Source: Streptosporangium saharense
GTDB taxonomy: Bacteria > Actinomycetota > Actinomycetes > Streptosporangiales > Streptosporangiaceae
Reading direction: 5' to 3'
NCBI RefSeq assembly: GCF_014203715.1
Contig: NZ_JACHJP010000003.1
Coordinates: 62,001 to 126,000, forward strand
DNA length: 64,000 nt
The notes beneath the pieces are model-generated. The model was not told where the DNA came from. It saw only the letters and a list, made by a program, of their open reading frames with translations, and searched no databases. The translations under genes and the position numbers were made by a program. Below, one piece after another: positions 8,915 through 17,584 of this stretch (its first letter is position 1; the number at the start of each line of letters is the position of its first letter).

Positions 8915-8953
8915 CTGTGGACAACCGGCCGCTCCCCGGAAAGTTGTCCACAG
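8915..8953. promoter_or_regulatory. inverted pair of perfect DnaA boxes
   Basis: CTGTGGACAAC at 8915-8925 and GTTGTCCACAG at 8943-8953 are exact 11-base inverted copies, 17 bases apart. Each contains TTGTCCACA, the actinobacterial DnaA-box consensus. They lie 51 bases upstream of the DUF4192 start codon. DnaA could act there as a transcription factor, or the element could titrate DnaA. The match is seen directly; the binding is inferred. Confidence 0.7.
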
Positions 8954-9003
8954 AACGGCGTTCGGTCGCACGGCGAGAACGGCAACCAGGCGATGCTTCG
9001 CCC

Positions 9004-10143
9004 ATGACAACCGACGTTCCCGCTCCGCCCATCCCCTCCGCCTCCTCGCCCGCCCTCCTGCTCGCCTCCACGCAGGACATCCTCGGCGCGGTGCCCTACC
9101 TCGTGGGCTTCCACCCCTCGGACAGCCTGGTCGTCATCGGGCTGCGGGGCAGACCACCCCGCTGCCGGCTGCACCTCACCGTCCGCTGGGACCTACCGCT
9201 CGCCCCTCCCGGCCCCGGCAAGCTCCTGCCGCTGCTCGCCGAGGAGGGCATCACCCAGGTCATCGTCGTGGGATACGGCCCCGGCGCGCTGGTGACCCCG
9301 GCCATGGACCTGACCGTGACGCTGTTCCGCCAGTCGGGCGTCACGGTGGTCGACGCGCTACGGGCCGAGGACGGCCGCTACTGGTCCTACACGTGCTCCC
9401 GCGCCGACTGCTGTCCCGCCGACGGCACGCCCTACGACCGTGAGACGGGTGTCGTCGCCGCCAAGGCGACCGTGCACGGCCTGGTCGCGCTGCCCGACAG
9501 GCGGACCCTGGAGCGTTCCCTCGATCCCGTCGGCGGGGCGGAGCGCCTGGCCATGCGCCGGGCGACCGCGCGTGTCACCCGGGAGCTGAGAGCCGGGCTC
9601 GCCGAGAGCGACGCCCCCGGAGGGCTCGCCGCGGAGTTCGTCGCCGACGGGATGGCACGGGTGCGCTCGGCGATCGCCCTGCACGCCTCGGGAGGGCGGC
9701 TGTCCGACGAGGAGGCGGTCAGGCTGGGGTTCGCCCTCGCGGTGGTCAGGATCCGTGACGAGGCGTGGGCGCTGACCGCCGACCGCGCCCCGACCGGCGA
9801 CGCGGTTTCGGCCGATGCCTGTCTCGGGCTGTGGCGTGACCTCACCCGCAGACTGGAGCCGAGGTTCGTGCCCCCGGCCGCCTCCCTGCTCGGCGCCGCG
9901 GCCTGGTGCCGGGGTGACTCCGCCCTGGCGGGCATCGCGCTCTCCCGCGCGTGCGACATCGACCCGGGCTACTCGATGGCCAATCTGCTCATGTGCGCGT
10001 TGCGGCACCTGCTCCCACCACGGGTGCTCAGAGACAGGATGCCCACCTCGCAGGAGCTCGACAGGGAGATGGGGGCTCCCCGGATGGCGTGGCTGCTGCC
10101 GATGATCGCGTTACTTGGGGAGCCTGAGGACCACGCGGAGTGA
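9004..10143 (+). CDS. DUF4192 domain-containing protein
   Basis: A 379-residue protein. The start MTTDVPAPPIPSASSPALLL is chosen because the family begins shortly before the conserved STQDILGAVPYLVGFHPSDS block (about residues 23-42), followed by LVVIGLRG. DUF4192 proteins are widespread in actinobacteria and have no established biochemical role. No membrane segment is seen. The middle holds a Cys-rich patch, SYTCSRADCCPADGTPYD, typical of the family. A DnaA-box pair and 10-base repeats lie immediately upstream. It converges on the small conserved gene at 10149 with a five-base gap. Confidence 0.88.
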   Translation: MTTDVPAPPIPSASSPALLLASTQDILGAVPYLVGFHPSDSLVVIGLRGRPPRCRLHLTVRWDLPLAPPGPGKLLPLLAEEGITQVIVVGYGPGALVTPAMDLTVTLFRQSGVTVVDALRAEDGRYWSYTCSRADCCPADGTPYDRETGVVAAKATVHGLVALPDRRTLERSLDPVGGAERLAMRRATARVTRELRAGLAESDAPGGLAAEFVADGMARVRSAIALHASGGRLSDEEAVRLGFALAVVRIRDEAWALTADRAPTGDAVSADACLGLWRDLTRRLEPRFVPPAASLLGAAAWCRGDSALAGIALSRACDIDPGYSMANLLMCALRHLLPPRVLRDRMPTSQELDREMGAPRMAWLLPMIALLGEPEDHAE

Positions 10144-10148
10144 CCGGC

Positions 10149-10487
10149 TCAGCCCTCGGCGCGCTTGCGCCGCTCGTTGTAGGCCCGCATCCGGGCGGGG
10201 TAGCCAGTCAGCTGCACGTCGTAGACCGGAAGGGCGAGGTCGCGAGCCACCTTTCTGATCACCGCGGGCGAGCCGACCCGGCGGCGTGTCCACTCGCCGT
10301 CGTCCGCGATCGCCATCGCGGTGGTGTCGGTCGCGAAGGTCTCAGGCTCGACGTAGAACTCAACGCCCTGGCGTGACTTCGCGAAGGCGATGAGCGCCTC
10401 GACGTCGGAGTCGGTCGCCTCTCGGTCGAACCTGGCGATCTTCGGCCCGCGCAGACGCCTTAATCCATAGCGATCACGCCATCTCAT
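10149..10487 (-). CDS. small conserved protein of unknown function
   Basis: A 112-residue cytoplasmic protein, MRWRDRYGLRRLRGPKIARF at the start. The middle has VEFYVEPETFATDTTAMAIA followed by DGEWTRRRV, a pattern I recall from uncharacterised actinobacterial proteins, and the end is very basic (RMRAYNERRKRAEG). AAGGAG lies close before the ATG, with spacing of two to three bases. No domain or catalytic motif is recognised, so function is unknown. The gene is divergent from the DUF1707 gene at 10635. Confidence 0.75.
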   Translation of the reverse strand: MRWRDRYGLRRLRGPKIARFDREATDSDVEALIAFAKSRQGVEFYVEPETFATDTTAMAIADDGEWTRRRVGSPAVIRKVARDLALPVYDVQLTGYPARMRAYNERRKRAEG

Positions 10488-10634
10488 GTCTCCTTGTATA
10501 CATCCCCTGGTCGTTTCATGGTGAAAGCCCAGGGTGGACTCTAAGGGACATCCAAGGGTTCACCCGGATAGACCGGTCAAAAGTTGTCGCTGAATATTGA
10601 GATCGACGGCGGAAACGAAAGGTATGTCGGTTCT

Positions 10635-11264
10635 ATGACAGGCACAGCGACACCGGCGGCGGGCGCATGGCGCGGCGGCGCGGCACTTTCCGACCCCGGA
10701 TTCGAGCACGCCAGGCTCCGGGTGAGCAACCAGGACCGGGAACAGGTGGTCGAGCACATCAAGGCCGCCTACACCGAGGGACGACTTGACAAGATCGAGT
10801 TCGACGACAGGGTCGAGCGGGCGATGACGGCCCGCGTCCACGCCGACCTCATGCCGATCATGCACGAGCTGTACGGCTCCCGCCCGCCCGTGCCCGCGCC
10901 GTACCCGTTCACCACGGGGGCGGCTCCCGCCTACCACGGGGCACAGGCGCTCACAGGGGGAGACCGGGTGGGGGCCGCGGCCGCGCACCTGCTCCCGCTG
11001 ACCGGCCTGCTCGCGATCGGTCCGTTGATCATGATGCTCACCGCGGGCAAGACCTCGCCCTACGTCCGCAGGCACGCGGTCGAGGCGCTCAACTTCCAGC
11101 TGACCCTGCTCGGCGCGACCGTGCTGCTGGCCATCACGGTCGTGGGCACGGTCCTGATGCCCGTGCTCTGGCTCGGAGGCATGGCGCTCTCGGTGGTCGG
11201 TGGCCTGGCGGCGCTGGGCGAGGGCCGGTTCAACTACCCGTTCACGATGCGGCCGGTGAAGTAG
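10635..11264 (+). CDS. DUF1707 and DUF4870-like membrane protein
   Basis: A 209-residue protein. Residues 27-66 carry the DUF1707 (SHOCT-like) motif LRVSNQDREQVVEHI plus GRLDKIEFDDRVERA, a short helix pair found in many actinobacterial membrane proteins. From about residue 110 a DUF4870-like module follows with two to three membrane segments, including YVRRHAVEALNFQLTL, shared with Tic20-like proteins. Role unknown; such proteins are often stress or envelope associated. The ATG at 10635 is preferred; a TTG at 10584 would add 17 residues. GAAAGG about 12 bases upstream is a weak ribosome site. Confidence 0.85.
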   Translation: MTGTATPAAGAWRGGAALSDPGFEHARLRVSNQDREQVVEHIKAAYTEGRLDKIEFDDRVERAMTARVHADLMPIMHELYGSRPPVPAPYPFTTGAAPAYHGAQALTGGDRVGAAAAHLLPLTGLLAIGPLIMMLTAGKTSPYVRRHAVEALNFQLTLLGATVLLAITVVGTVLMPVLWLGGMALSVVGGLAALGEGRFNYPFTMRPVK

Positions 11265-11282
11265 GAGGCCGGAAAGGAGGGA

Positions 11283-12065
11283 CTACCTGGCCAGTACCTC
11301 GTATCTGACGTGCATGACCCCGGCGTTGATGCTGCCGATCGCGGAGAAGGCCGCCCTCGACAGGTCGAGGCAGCGTCCGCCGATGTAGGGACCCCGGTCG
11401 TTGATCCTGACCGTAACCGACTCGCCGTTGGCGGGGTTGGTCACCCGGACCCTGCTGCCCATGGGGAGGGTCTTGTGCGCCGCGGTCATCGCGTTCGGGT
11501 TGAACCGCTCACCGCTGGCGGTCATCTGCCCTTCCGCGTAGTAGGACGCGCCACAGGTCCCGCTTGAGATCACGCGCGGCTTGGGTTTCGCGGCCTTCCG
11601 CGTCTTCTCGGGCTTCGGGGTGTCACTGGCCTCGGGGACGGCGGTGGGGGAGGGGGTGGCCGTTCCCTGGGTGGGGGACCCGGGGGAGGGCGAGCCCTGC
11701 GGGATGGTCGCTGTGTCGGAGGGGGACGCAGCGGCCGTGCCGGAGGGCGACACCGGAAGGGGAGCCGGAAGAGAACCGGTGGGGGAGGGAGGGGCGGGGG
11801 AGGGGACGGCACCGCCGGGAGCGGCTCCAGGGGGCTGGGTTCCAGGAAGCGGGGTGTCCTGGGGCTGAGGGGCGTTGGTGCTCTGCCGGGCTCCGGTGAG
11901 GGCGACGGTCGTCGCCAGGTGGGCGTCGTCGTTGGAGATCGCCCATGCGGTCGCGGAGATCACGGCGACCACGGTGGCGCCCGCCGCCAGGGCGATGATC
12001 CGCCGCTTTCTCGGGGAGGGGCTCTTCGGGGGAGTGGGGGAGGGGGTGTGGGTGTGCAGGCCCAA
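11283..12065 (-). CDS. RlpA-like double-psi beta-barrel protein
   Basis: A 260-residue protein: short cytoplasmic tail with SPRKRR, one membrane anchor at about residues 23-44, a long Pro/Ser/Thr-rich region (about 55-160) and a C-terminal RlpA-like double-psi beta-barrel (about 167-260). The barrel has YYAEGQMTASGERFNPNAMT, the motif VRINDRGPY and GRCLDLSRAAF, which include the conserved Asp residues of this fold. RlpA proteins act on peptidoglycan, some as lytic transglycosylases, so a wall-remodelling role outside the membrane is likely. The start appears to be TTG at 12065. About 700 bases without a confident gene lie upstream. Confidence 0.88.
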   Translation of the reverse strand: MGLHTHTPSPTPPKSPSPRKRRIIALAAGATVVAVISATAWAISNDDAHLATTVALTGARQSTNAPQPQDTPLPGTQPPGAAPGGAVPSPAPPSPTGSLPAPLPVSPSGTAAASPSDTATIPQGSPSPGSPTQGTATPSPTAVPEASDTPKPEKTRKAAKPKPRVISSGTCGASYYAEGQMTASGERFNPNAMTAAHKTLPMGSRVRVTNPANGESVTVRINDRGPYIGGRCLDLSRAAFSAIGSINAGVMHVRYEVLAR

Positions 12066-12771
12066 GGTGAACCACGGTCCAAGATAGGGGGCAGGACAGG
12101 GACCGTACGGAGCGGAGGGGGCGGGGGGTGCGCACCGGCCGGTCCCGTCGGCGGGGTGCGGGGGTGCTTCCCGCCGTGACGTGGGCCGACCATATGCGAC
12201 AAAGAGCGGGCAAAGCCACGTTAATGGGACATAAAGTGATTTATGTCACTTTCATGTCTAAATGATGATGAAAGTGATGAAGATCGTTGTTTTTGGTGGC
12301 GTGGAGTGGGCGGGGGTGTGGAGTCGTGACCCCCGGTGGATGCGGGGATTCGTGGCCATGTGAATGACCTTCCTGGCTCCGGGAAAGGGCGATTTGATCA
12401 CCGGTCGTCCCTGGTCAGGGGCGTGCGGGGCCGTACGGGAAGCATGGGCTTGGAAATCACGGAAAACTCCGCTGTTTCATCGGTCCCATGGGTAACAAAG
12501 GCTTTCCGGTGTCACAGGAATCTCCGCCGCCCCGGATTCGGCGAGGTGACCCGGCTGGCGAACGCCATACCGATCAAGGCTTCACAGGTTGAAAGACGGA
12601 AAACGGCACCGGAAACGATGAGCGGAATCGGAAGCTGAGATGAGCCGCGTTCGCCGGGCGCGAGGCGTGACGGTGCCGACAGGGCATCCGGCGGCTGGAT
12701 CCCTCGATCATCGGAACGCTTGGGACCTGCTGGAGCGCACCTCAGGACATCTCAGACACACAGGAGCAGGT
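12066..12771. other. long intergenic region between RlpA-like and DNA ligase genes
   Basis: No ORF here has a convincing ribosome site or domain. The part near 12220-12300 is AT-richer than its surroundings and holds an inverted repeat AAAGTGA (12233-12239) and TCACTTT (12246-12252), with a third copy AAAGTGA at 12271-12277. These may be regulatory sites for the RlpA-like gene, which is transcribed leftwards. I looked for a c-di-AMP (ydaO) riboswitch, frequent before wall-hydrolase genes in actinobacteria, and could not recognise one. Confidence 0.5.
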
Positions 12772-14298
12772 TCAGAGCATGAGGGTGCGTACGGTCTCCA
12801 CCGTGTCGGCCTGGGCGGCGCCCTTGTCAGGGCGGTAGCGCAGGACACGGGCGAAGCGCAGCGCCATGCCCCCGGGGTAGCGGGTGGACCGCTGGACGCC
12901 GTCGAAGGCGATCTCGACCACCAGTTCGGGACGGACCGGGACCACCCAGGCGTCCGACGGGCCGTCGGCGAGGGCGAGGAGACGTTCGGTCTGCCAGGCG
13001 AGCAGTTCGTCGGTCAGCCCCTTGAAGGTCTTGCCGAGCATGACGAACCCGCCCGTCAGAGGGTCGAGGGCCCCCAGGTGCAGGTTGGAGAGGCGGCCCT
13101 CGCGGCGGCCGTGCCCCCACTCAGCGGCCAGGACGACCAGGTCGAGCGTGTGCCGGGGCTTCACCTTGACCCAGCCCGCCCCACGCCTGCCCGCCGCGTA
13201 CGGCGCCAGCAGGGACTTGACCACCACTCCCTCGTGGCCGCCCCTGATCACGTCCCGGTAGAACTCCTCGGCGCTCTCGACGTTCTCGGTGACCAGGCGG
13301 GGGGTCACCAGCTCCGCGGGGACGGCCTCGGCCAGGGCCGCGTGCCTGATTTGACCCGGCTGGTCGAGCAGGTCGGCGCCGTCGACCCGTAGCGCGTCGA
13401 AGAAGAACACGCTCAACGGGGTCTTGCCGCGCACCGTGGCGACGTCGGTGCGGCTGGAGACACGGCCCGAGGTGATCTGGAAGGGCTCGGGGCGGCCGTC
13501 GGGGCGCAGCGCGATGACCTCGCCGTCCAGCACCAGATCCTGGGAGGGCAGGGCGCCGACCGCCTCGGCGACCTCGGGAACCTGGGCGGTGATGTCGTCG
13601 AGCGTCCTGGTGAAGACGGAGACCGTGTCGCCGGAACGATGGGCCTGGATCCGCACGCCGTCCAGTTTCCACTCGACGGCGGCGAGACCGCCGATCTTGC
13701 CGAGGGCGACGGCCACCGAGGCCGCGCTCTGCGCCAGCATCGGCGAGACCGGGCGGCCGACCTCAAGGCGGAAGGCGCGCAGCGCCTCGACCCCACCACC
13801 GAGGGCGGCGGCGCCGACGGCGGGCAGCCAGCCGCGCAGCGTCAGCGCCCGCCTGACCTCCGTGGCCGGGACCTCGGCCGCCTTCGCGATCGCCTCGATC
13901 ATCACACCGTCGAGCGCGCCCTGCCGCAGCTCACCGCGGAGCAGCCGCGACAGGAAGGCCTGCTCCTGGCGGGTGAGCGCCCCGAACAGCTCGGTGACCA
14001 GGGTCTTGCGCGCCGCCTGGGAGCCGGGACCCGCCTGGGCCTTGATGCGGTCGAGAAAGTCGTCCACCTGACGCAGGGTCGCGGTCGCCGCCAGACGCGG
14101 CTCGGGCGGATCCTGCAGGCTCGCCCAGCCGACGCCGACGTTGCGCTGGGGCAGCTCTCCCGAGAGGTAGGAGATGGCGATCTCCGCCTCGCCGGGATCG
14201 ACCCTGCCGAGGAGCTCCGCCAGATGACGGATCTTCACCAGCCGGGCGGGGTCGGCGGTCACCGCCGCGGAGGTGCGGACAAGGTCGATCAGCAGCAC
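12772..14298 (-). CDS. ATP-dependent DNA ligase (LigB-like)
   Basis: A 508-residue ligase. Residues 1-175 form the DNA-binding N-terminal domain ([17 protein letters not shown]). The adenylation domain follows with motif [13 protein letters not shown], where Lys211 would accept AMP. Later motifs include DGEVIAL, EGVVVKS and WVKVKP, and an OB-fold domain closes the protein. It joins nicked DNA using ATP; in actinobacteria such enzymes are accessory to the NAD-dependent LigA. The layout matches M. tuberculosis LigB rather than LigC or LigD. The GTG start gives [10 protein letters not shown], the normal family N-terminus. Confidence 0.94.
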   Translation of the reverse strand: MLLIDLVRTSAAVTADPARLVKIRHLAELLGRVDPGEAEIAISYLSGELPQRNVGVGWASLQDPPEPRLAATATLRQVDDFLDRIKAQAGPGSQAARKTLVTELFGALTRQEQAFLSRLLRGELRQGALDGVMIEAIAKAAEVPATEVRRALTLRGWLPAVGAAALGGGVEALRAFRLEVGRPVSPMLAQSAASVAVALGKIGGLAAVEWKLDGVRIQAHRSGDTVSVFTRTLDDITAQVPEVAEAVGALPSQDLVLDGEVIALRPDGRPEPFQITSGRVSSRTDVATVRGKTPLSVFFFDALRVDGADLLDQPGQIRHAALAEAVPAELVTPRLVTENVESAEEFYRDVIRGGHEGVVVKSLLAPYAAGRRGAGWVKVKPRHTLDLVVLAAEWGHGRREGRLSNLHLGALDPLTGGFVMLGKTFKGLTDELLAWQTERLLALADGPSDAWVVPVRPELVVEIAFDGVQRSTRYPGGMALRFARVLRYRPDKGAAQADTVETVRTLML

Positions 14299-14399
14299 GG
14301 GCTCAGCCTATGAGCAGCCGGTGACATTTCGCCGAGGCGGGTCCGCCCTTTTCCGCGTGACCCGGCCTCCGGAGCCCGTTCCGAAGTGGCCTACGCCCG

Positions 14400-14760
14400 A
14401 AAAACAAGCCTTGGTCCCGCGAGGAAGCCCCTGGCCCTCCGAAGCCGAAGCCGAGGAAACGGCCAATCCTGAGCCGTGGAAAGCGGCCCGACCCCGAAGC
14501 CTTGCTCCAGAGTGATCCACTCCCGACGTGGCCCGAACCACGAAACGCAGCCCAACCCCGAGCCTTCGTTTGGAGCGATCCGCTCCCGCCGAAGAGGCGA
14601 TCGGCCCCCGAGCCTGCTCCCGACGAGGCCCGAACCGAGAAAAGCGCCCACCCGGAAGCCTGATCCGAAGCGATTCGCCCCTGGCGGAGAGCGGCTGGCC
14701 CTTGAGTCTGCTCCGACACGGCTCAATCCGAGAAGAAGCGACTCGCCCCGCGACCACAGG
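14400..14760. repeat. degenerate ~95-bp direct repeats with small palindromes
   Basis: Between the ligase and FKBP genes the sequence consists of diverged direct repeats. The anchor CTCCCGACG and its variant recur at 14520, 14617 and 14711, 94-97 bases apart. Between them a hairpin module recurs: AGTGATCCACTCC at 14511, GGAGCGATCCGCTCC at 14572-14586 (perfect inverted repeat), AGCGATTCGCCCC at 14669 and AGCGACTCGCCCC at 14737. Blocks such as GGCCCGAACC and AGCCTGCTCC are also repeated. Several frames are open but show no domain or ribosome site, so I regard it as non-coding. Confidence 0.65.
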
Positions 14761-14777
14761 CGACCCGCCCCCGAGAA

Positions 14778-14821
14778 CCACGAACGGGCCGCCCCCGTAA
14801 GGAAGGACGGCCCGTCCGTGG
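14778..14821 (-). terminator. terminator-like hairpin after the FKBP gene
   Basis: CCACGaACGGGCCG at 14778-14791 pairs with CGGCCCGTcCGTGG at 14808-14821, a 14-base stem with one mismatch and a 16-base loop. It lies 13 bases beyond the stop codon of the FKBP gene on that gene's strand. A U-run is absent, as is common in high-GC actinobacteria. Confidence 0.65.
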
Positions 14822-14834
14822 GTTCGTGTGGGTG

Positions 14835-15209
14835 TCAGCTGACGCCGAGCAGGTCCACGACGAAGATGAGCGTCTCGCCCGGCTTGATGCGGGCGCCCGC
14901 GCCGCGGTTGCCGTAGCCGAGGTGCGGCGGGATGGTGAGGCGGCGGCGACCGCCGACCTTCATGCCCGCGACGCCCTGGTCCCATCCGGCGATGACCCGG
15001 CCGCCGCCGAGCGGGAACTGGAAGGCTTCGCCACGGTTCCAGGAGGCGTCGAACTCCTCGCCGGTGGAGAAGGCGACGCCGACGTAGTGCACGCTGACCT
15101 GGTGGCCCGGCTTGGCCTCAGGACCGTCTCCTTCGACGATGTCGACGATCTGCAGTTCCGCGGGCGGCTCGCCCTCCGGGAAGTCGATCTCAGGCTTCTC
15201 CAGTGCCAC
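14835..15209 (-). CDS. FKBP-type peptidyl-prolyl cis-trans isomerase
   Basis: A 124-residue single-domain FKBP. It carries VHYVGVAFSTGEEFDAS, FQFPLGGGRVIAGWDQG and PPHLGYGNRGAG, which are the core active-site strands of the family. It catalyses proline isomerisation during protein folding and should be cytoplasmic because no signal peptide is present. The GTG at 15207-15209 is chosen because AAGGAGAC lies just before it; an upstream ATG would include the ribosome site in the coding region. It is divergent from the LacI gene at 15555. Confidence 0.93.
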   Translation of the reverse strand: MALEKPEIDFPEGEPPAELQIVDIVEGDGPEAKPGHQVSVHYVGVAFSTGEEFDASWNRGEAFQFPLGGGRVIAGWDQGVAGMKVGGRRRLTIPPHLGYGNRGAGARIKPGETLIFVVDLLGVS

Positions 15210-15439
15210 GTTGGTCTCCTTGGTTGGGTGCACGTCGGGTTGAGGGGCGCCGGCCGCTTTCCGGTCGGCCGAACGACTCTACGGGGTTCGGCCGACACAT
15301 GAGATGCGGGGGGACGCGCGTCCCGTGACCTGTCGCCGTGACCTCGGCGGGAGGTGCCACGACGGCCAACGGTGTGCCGAGCGCGCCGCGATCGGCGTGG
15401 GGGCAGGCGCTCCGGACCGTCCGTTCAGGCCGCTGACGC

Positions 15440-15459
15440 ATAATGCCGGATAATGCCGA
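15440..15459 (+). promoter_or_regulatory. 10-bp direct repeat upstream of the LacI regulator
   Basis: ATAATGCCGG and ATAATGCCGA follow each other directly, about 95 bases before the LacI start. An inverted half, GGCATTA, occurs at 15517-15523. It could be part of the promoter or an autoregulatory site; this is inferred from position only. Confidence 0.4.
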
Positions 15460-15554
15460 GCAGGCCGGGAGACCGGCGCGGACCCGCGACCTCGCGCGCC
15501 GGACTCGCCACCCGAGGGCATTACGCCATGGTGTCGAGGATGCGGGGGAAACAG

Positions 15555-16550
15555 ATGAGAAGACCCACCCTGGAGGCGGTCGCCGCCCGTGCCGGGGTGT
15601 CCCGTTCGACCGTCTCCCGTGTGGTCAACGGCCAGCCGACCGTCACCCCCGACATCCGTGACGTGGTGATGCGGGCGGTCGACGAGCTGGGGTACGTCCC
15701 GAACGGCGCTGCCAGGAACCTCGTCACCCAGCGGACCAACTCCGTCGCGCTGGTCGTCTCCGAGCAGCCGGACCGGGCCTTCTCCGACGACCCGATGTTC
15801 TCCACGATCATCCGCGCCGCGAGCCTGGAGCTTGAGGCCGTGGGCAAGCAGGTCGTGCTGCTGCCCGCCGGATCGCAGGAGAGCCAGGCCAGGGTGGAGA
15901 AGTACGTCGCGGGCGGCCACGTGGACGGGGTCATGCTCGTGTCCGGTCACGGGTCCGACCCGCTGCCCGGCGCGCTCACCCGCCTGCGCGTCCCCGTCGT
16001 CTCGTACGGCAGGCCCGCCGCGTCGGTGGCCGTGCCGTACGTGGACGGGGACAACGTGGGCGGCGCGAAGCTGGCGGTCGGGCACCTGCTCGAACGGGGC
16101 AGGCGGCGGATCGCGACCATCGCGGGGCCACTGGACATGACCGCGGGTCAGGACCGGCTCACCGGGTACCGCGAGGTGCTGCGCGACTCCGACCGTCGTT
16201 CGATCATCGCGGTCGGCGACTTCAGCAGGGAGTCGGGCGCGGTCGCCATGCGCCAGTTGCTGGCCGACGACCCGCTCCTGGACGCGGTGTTCGCCGCCAA
16301 CGACCTGATGGCCATCGGCGCGATGCGGGCCCTGCGTGAGGCGGGGCGGAGCGTCCCCGACGACGTCGCGGTCGTCGGCTACGACGACGTCGAGGCGGCC
16401 CGCTACACCGATCCGCCGCTGACGAGCGTCCACAGCCCGCACGCGGAGCAGGCGGCCGCCATGGTACGGCTGCTGCTCGGCCTGATCCAGGGGGACCCGG
16501 CCGAGCCGCTGGTCATGCCGACGAGGCTCGTCGTGAGGTCATCCTCGTAG
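15555..16550 (+). CDS. LacI family transcriptional regulator
   Basis: A 331-residue repressor. The start MRRPTLEAVAARAGVSRSTV places the helix-turn-helix at residues 3-24, and VVNGQPTVTPDIRDVVMRAV completes the DNA-binding headpiece with the hinge helix after it. The periplasmic-binding-like sensor domain has VDGVMLVSGHG, LDAVFAANDLMAIGAM and VAVVGYDDVEAARYTDPPLT. GGGGGAA precedes this ATG with suitable spacing; in-frame ATGs at 15528 and 15540 are alternatives. No sugar transport or catabolic gene adjoins it, so its effector and targets cannot be inferred. Confidence 0.93.
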   Translation: MRRPTLEAVAARAGVSRSTVSRVVNGQPTVTPDIRDVVMRAVDELGYVPNGAARNLVTQRTNSVALVVSEQPDRAFSDDPMFSTIIRAASLELEAVGKQVVLLPAGSQESQARVEKYVAGGHVDGVMLVSGHGSDPLPGALTRLRVPVVSYGRPAASVAVPYVDGDNVGGAKLAVGHLLERGRRRIATIAGPLDMTAGQDRLTGYREVLRDSDRRSIIAVGDFSRESGAVAMRQLLADDPLLDAVFAANDLMAIGAMRALREAGRSVPDDVAVVGYDDVEAARYTDPPLTSVHSPHAEQAAAMVRLLLGLIQGDPAEPLVMPTRLVVRSSS

Positions 16551-17147
16551 TCAGGGGCGCGGCGCGGGGCCCTCGGGGTGGGGCAGGTCGGGGCTCGTCG
16601 ATCCCGCGGCGGCGGGGTCGTACGGCCCGGCCGAGGGCGCGGGATCGACGATCACCGTGTCCGCGGGCCTCGGGCCGCCGTCGAGGACGGCGCGGGCGTG
16701 GTCGAGGTGGGAGGCGGCGACCAGCACGTCGTAGCGGCCCGCCACGATCGCGCTGCGTGAGGCGAAGTCCCTCTTGCCGCCGGTGAAGAAGTGGTTGATG
16801 AAGCCGAACGCCGCCCCCGTCACCGCGCCCCAGAGTGCCGCCCAGAGCACCAGGACCAGGAACGACATCGTGGTCGAGGTGAACACCCCGAGGAACATCC
16901 CCACGACGGCGCCGAAGATCGCGCCGCTTCCCGCCCCGGTGAGCGCGGCCCTGCCGTTGGTCACCCTGCCAGTGACGGTCTCCTCAAGACGGAGGTCGCT
17001 GCCGACGATCGTCACGTGCTCGACGGGGAACCCGGCGTCGGAGAGTCCGTCCACGGCCCGCTGGGCCGCGGGGTAGTTGTCGTAGCCGACGAGGACCCTG
17101 CGGTCGACGACGACGGGGGTGCCCGGGGTGGTCGTTAACTGCGCCAT
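16551..17147 (-). CDS. general stress protein 17M-like protein with glycine zipper
   Basis: A 198-residue protein beginning MAQLTTTPGTPVVVDRRVL. Residues 15-60 form the GSP17M-type domain (VLVGYDNYPAAQRAVDGLSD, then VTIVGSDL). The middle is a Gly-rich hydrophobic stretch, GAGSGAIFGAVVGMFLGVF and GAVTGAAFGFINHFF, likely two membrane-inserting helices. A second domain with YDVLVAASHLDHARAVL follows and the tail is Pro-rich. The family is associated with general stress responses; biochemical function is unknown. It is divergent from the small membrane protein gene at 17400 and has only a weak ribosome site. Confidence 0.82.
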   Translation of the reverse strand: MAQLTTTPGTPVVVDRRVLVGYDNYPAAQRAVDGLSDAGFPVEHVTIVGSDLRLEETVTGRVTNGRAALTGAGSGAIFGAVVGMFLGVFTSTTMSFLVLVLWAALWGAVTGAAFGFINHFFTGGKRDFASRSAIVAGRYDVLVAASHLDHARAVLDGGPRPADTVIVDPAPSAGPYDPAAAGSTSPDLPHPEGPAPRP

Positions 17148-17399
17148 ATCCGTTCGCCTTCCCTTGTGTGGTCGGGGATCCGGGCCGTCGGCTACCCCGT
17201 GGGAAGGGGGACATGCATTCGTCCTGGTCATGGCTTGCGCACCCCTGGTAGTCTGCGAGAAAGCTTCCAAGTGAAAACTTTTCCCACGAAAGTGGACATC
17301 GGGGGACAAAAGCCCCGATTCACTGTTAAGGTTCTTACGAGTGGCGCGGACGACGGGTGGGCAGGGATCGTCGGCGCCAGGTCCGCGAAGGAACCCGAA

Positions 17400-17543
17400 A
17401 TGATCGCATTCATCATGATGATCGAGGCAGTGCTCGCCCTGGCGGGGCTGATGGCACTGTGCAGGCTCACTCGCTACCAGGGCAGGCGCATGCAGCTGGA
17501 GGACCGCGCAGAGCACGTGTTGCAGACGCGTTACCGCAGGTGA
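17400..17543 (+). CDS. small membrane protein (47 aa)
   Basis: MIAFIMMIEAVLALAGLMAL gives one membrane helix; the rest is a basic cytoplasmic tail, CRLTRYQGRRMQ then LEDRAEHVLQTRYRR. GAAGGA lies eight bases before the ATG, a good ribosome site, and a strong hairpin follows the stop. A 250-base leader region separates it from the divergent stress-protein gene. The frame is open upstream but without a better start. Function unknown; the size and tail suggest a membrane-anchored regulator or a stress peptide. Confidence 0.6.
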   Translation: MIAFIMMIEAVLALAGLMALCRLTRYQGRRMQLEDRAEHVLQTRYRR

Positions 17544-17547
17544 CGCA

Positions 17548-17584
17548 CTTTCGCGCCGGGGCGGGCAACGCCCCGGCGCGAAAG
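17548..17584. terminator. bidirectional terminator hairpin
   Basis: A perfect 16-base stem, CTTTCGCGCCGGGGCG at 17548-17563 with its complement at 17569-17584 and a 5-base loop. The flanking A and T runs give U-tracts on both strands. It lies between the convergent small membrane protein gene and guaB1. Confidence 0.85.

Noticed and set aside
12066-12771. c-di-AMP (ydaO) riboswitch upstream of the RlpA-like gene
   Set aside because: Searched by eye for the conserved GGTGAATCC-like and GGGGAACC elements on the RlpA strand. Only scattered fragments such as CGCCGAATCCG were found, not in the right order.
12640-13392. 250-codon plus-strand frame from 12640
   Set aside because: It runs antisense through the DNA ligase gene and has no domain; only the first part lies in the intergenic region and that lacks a ribosome site.
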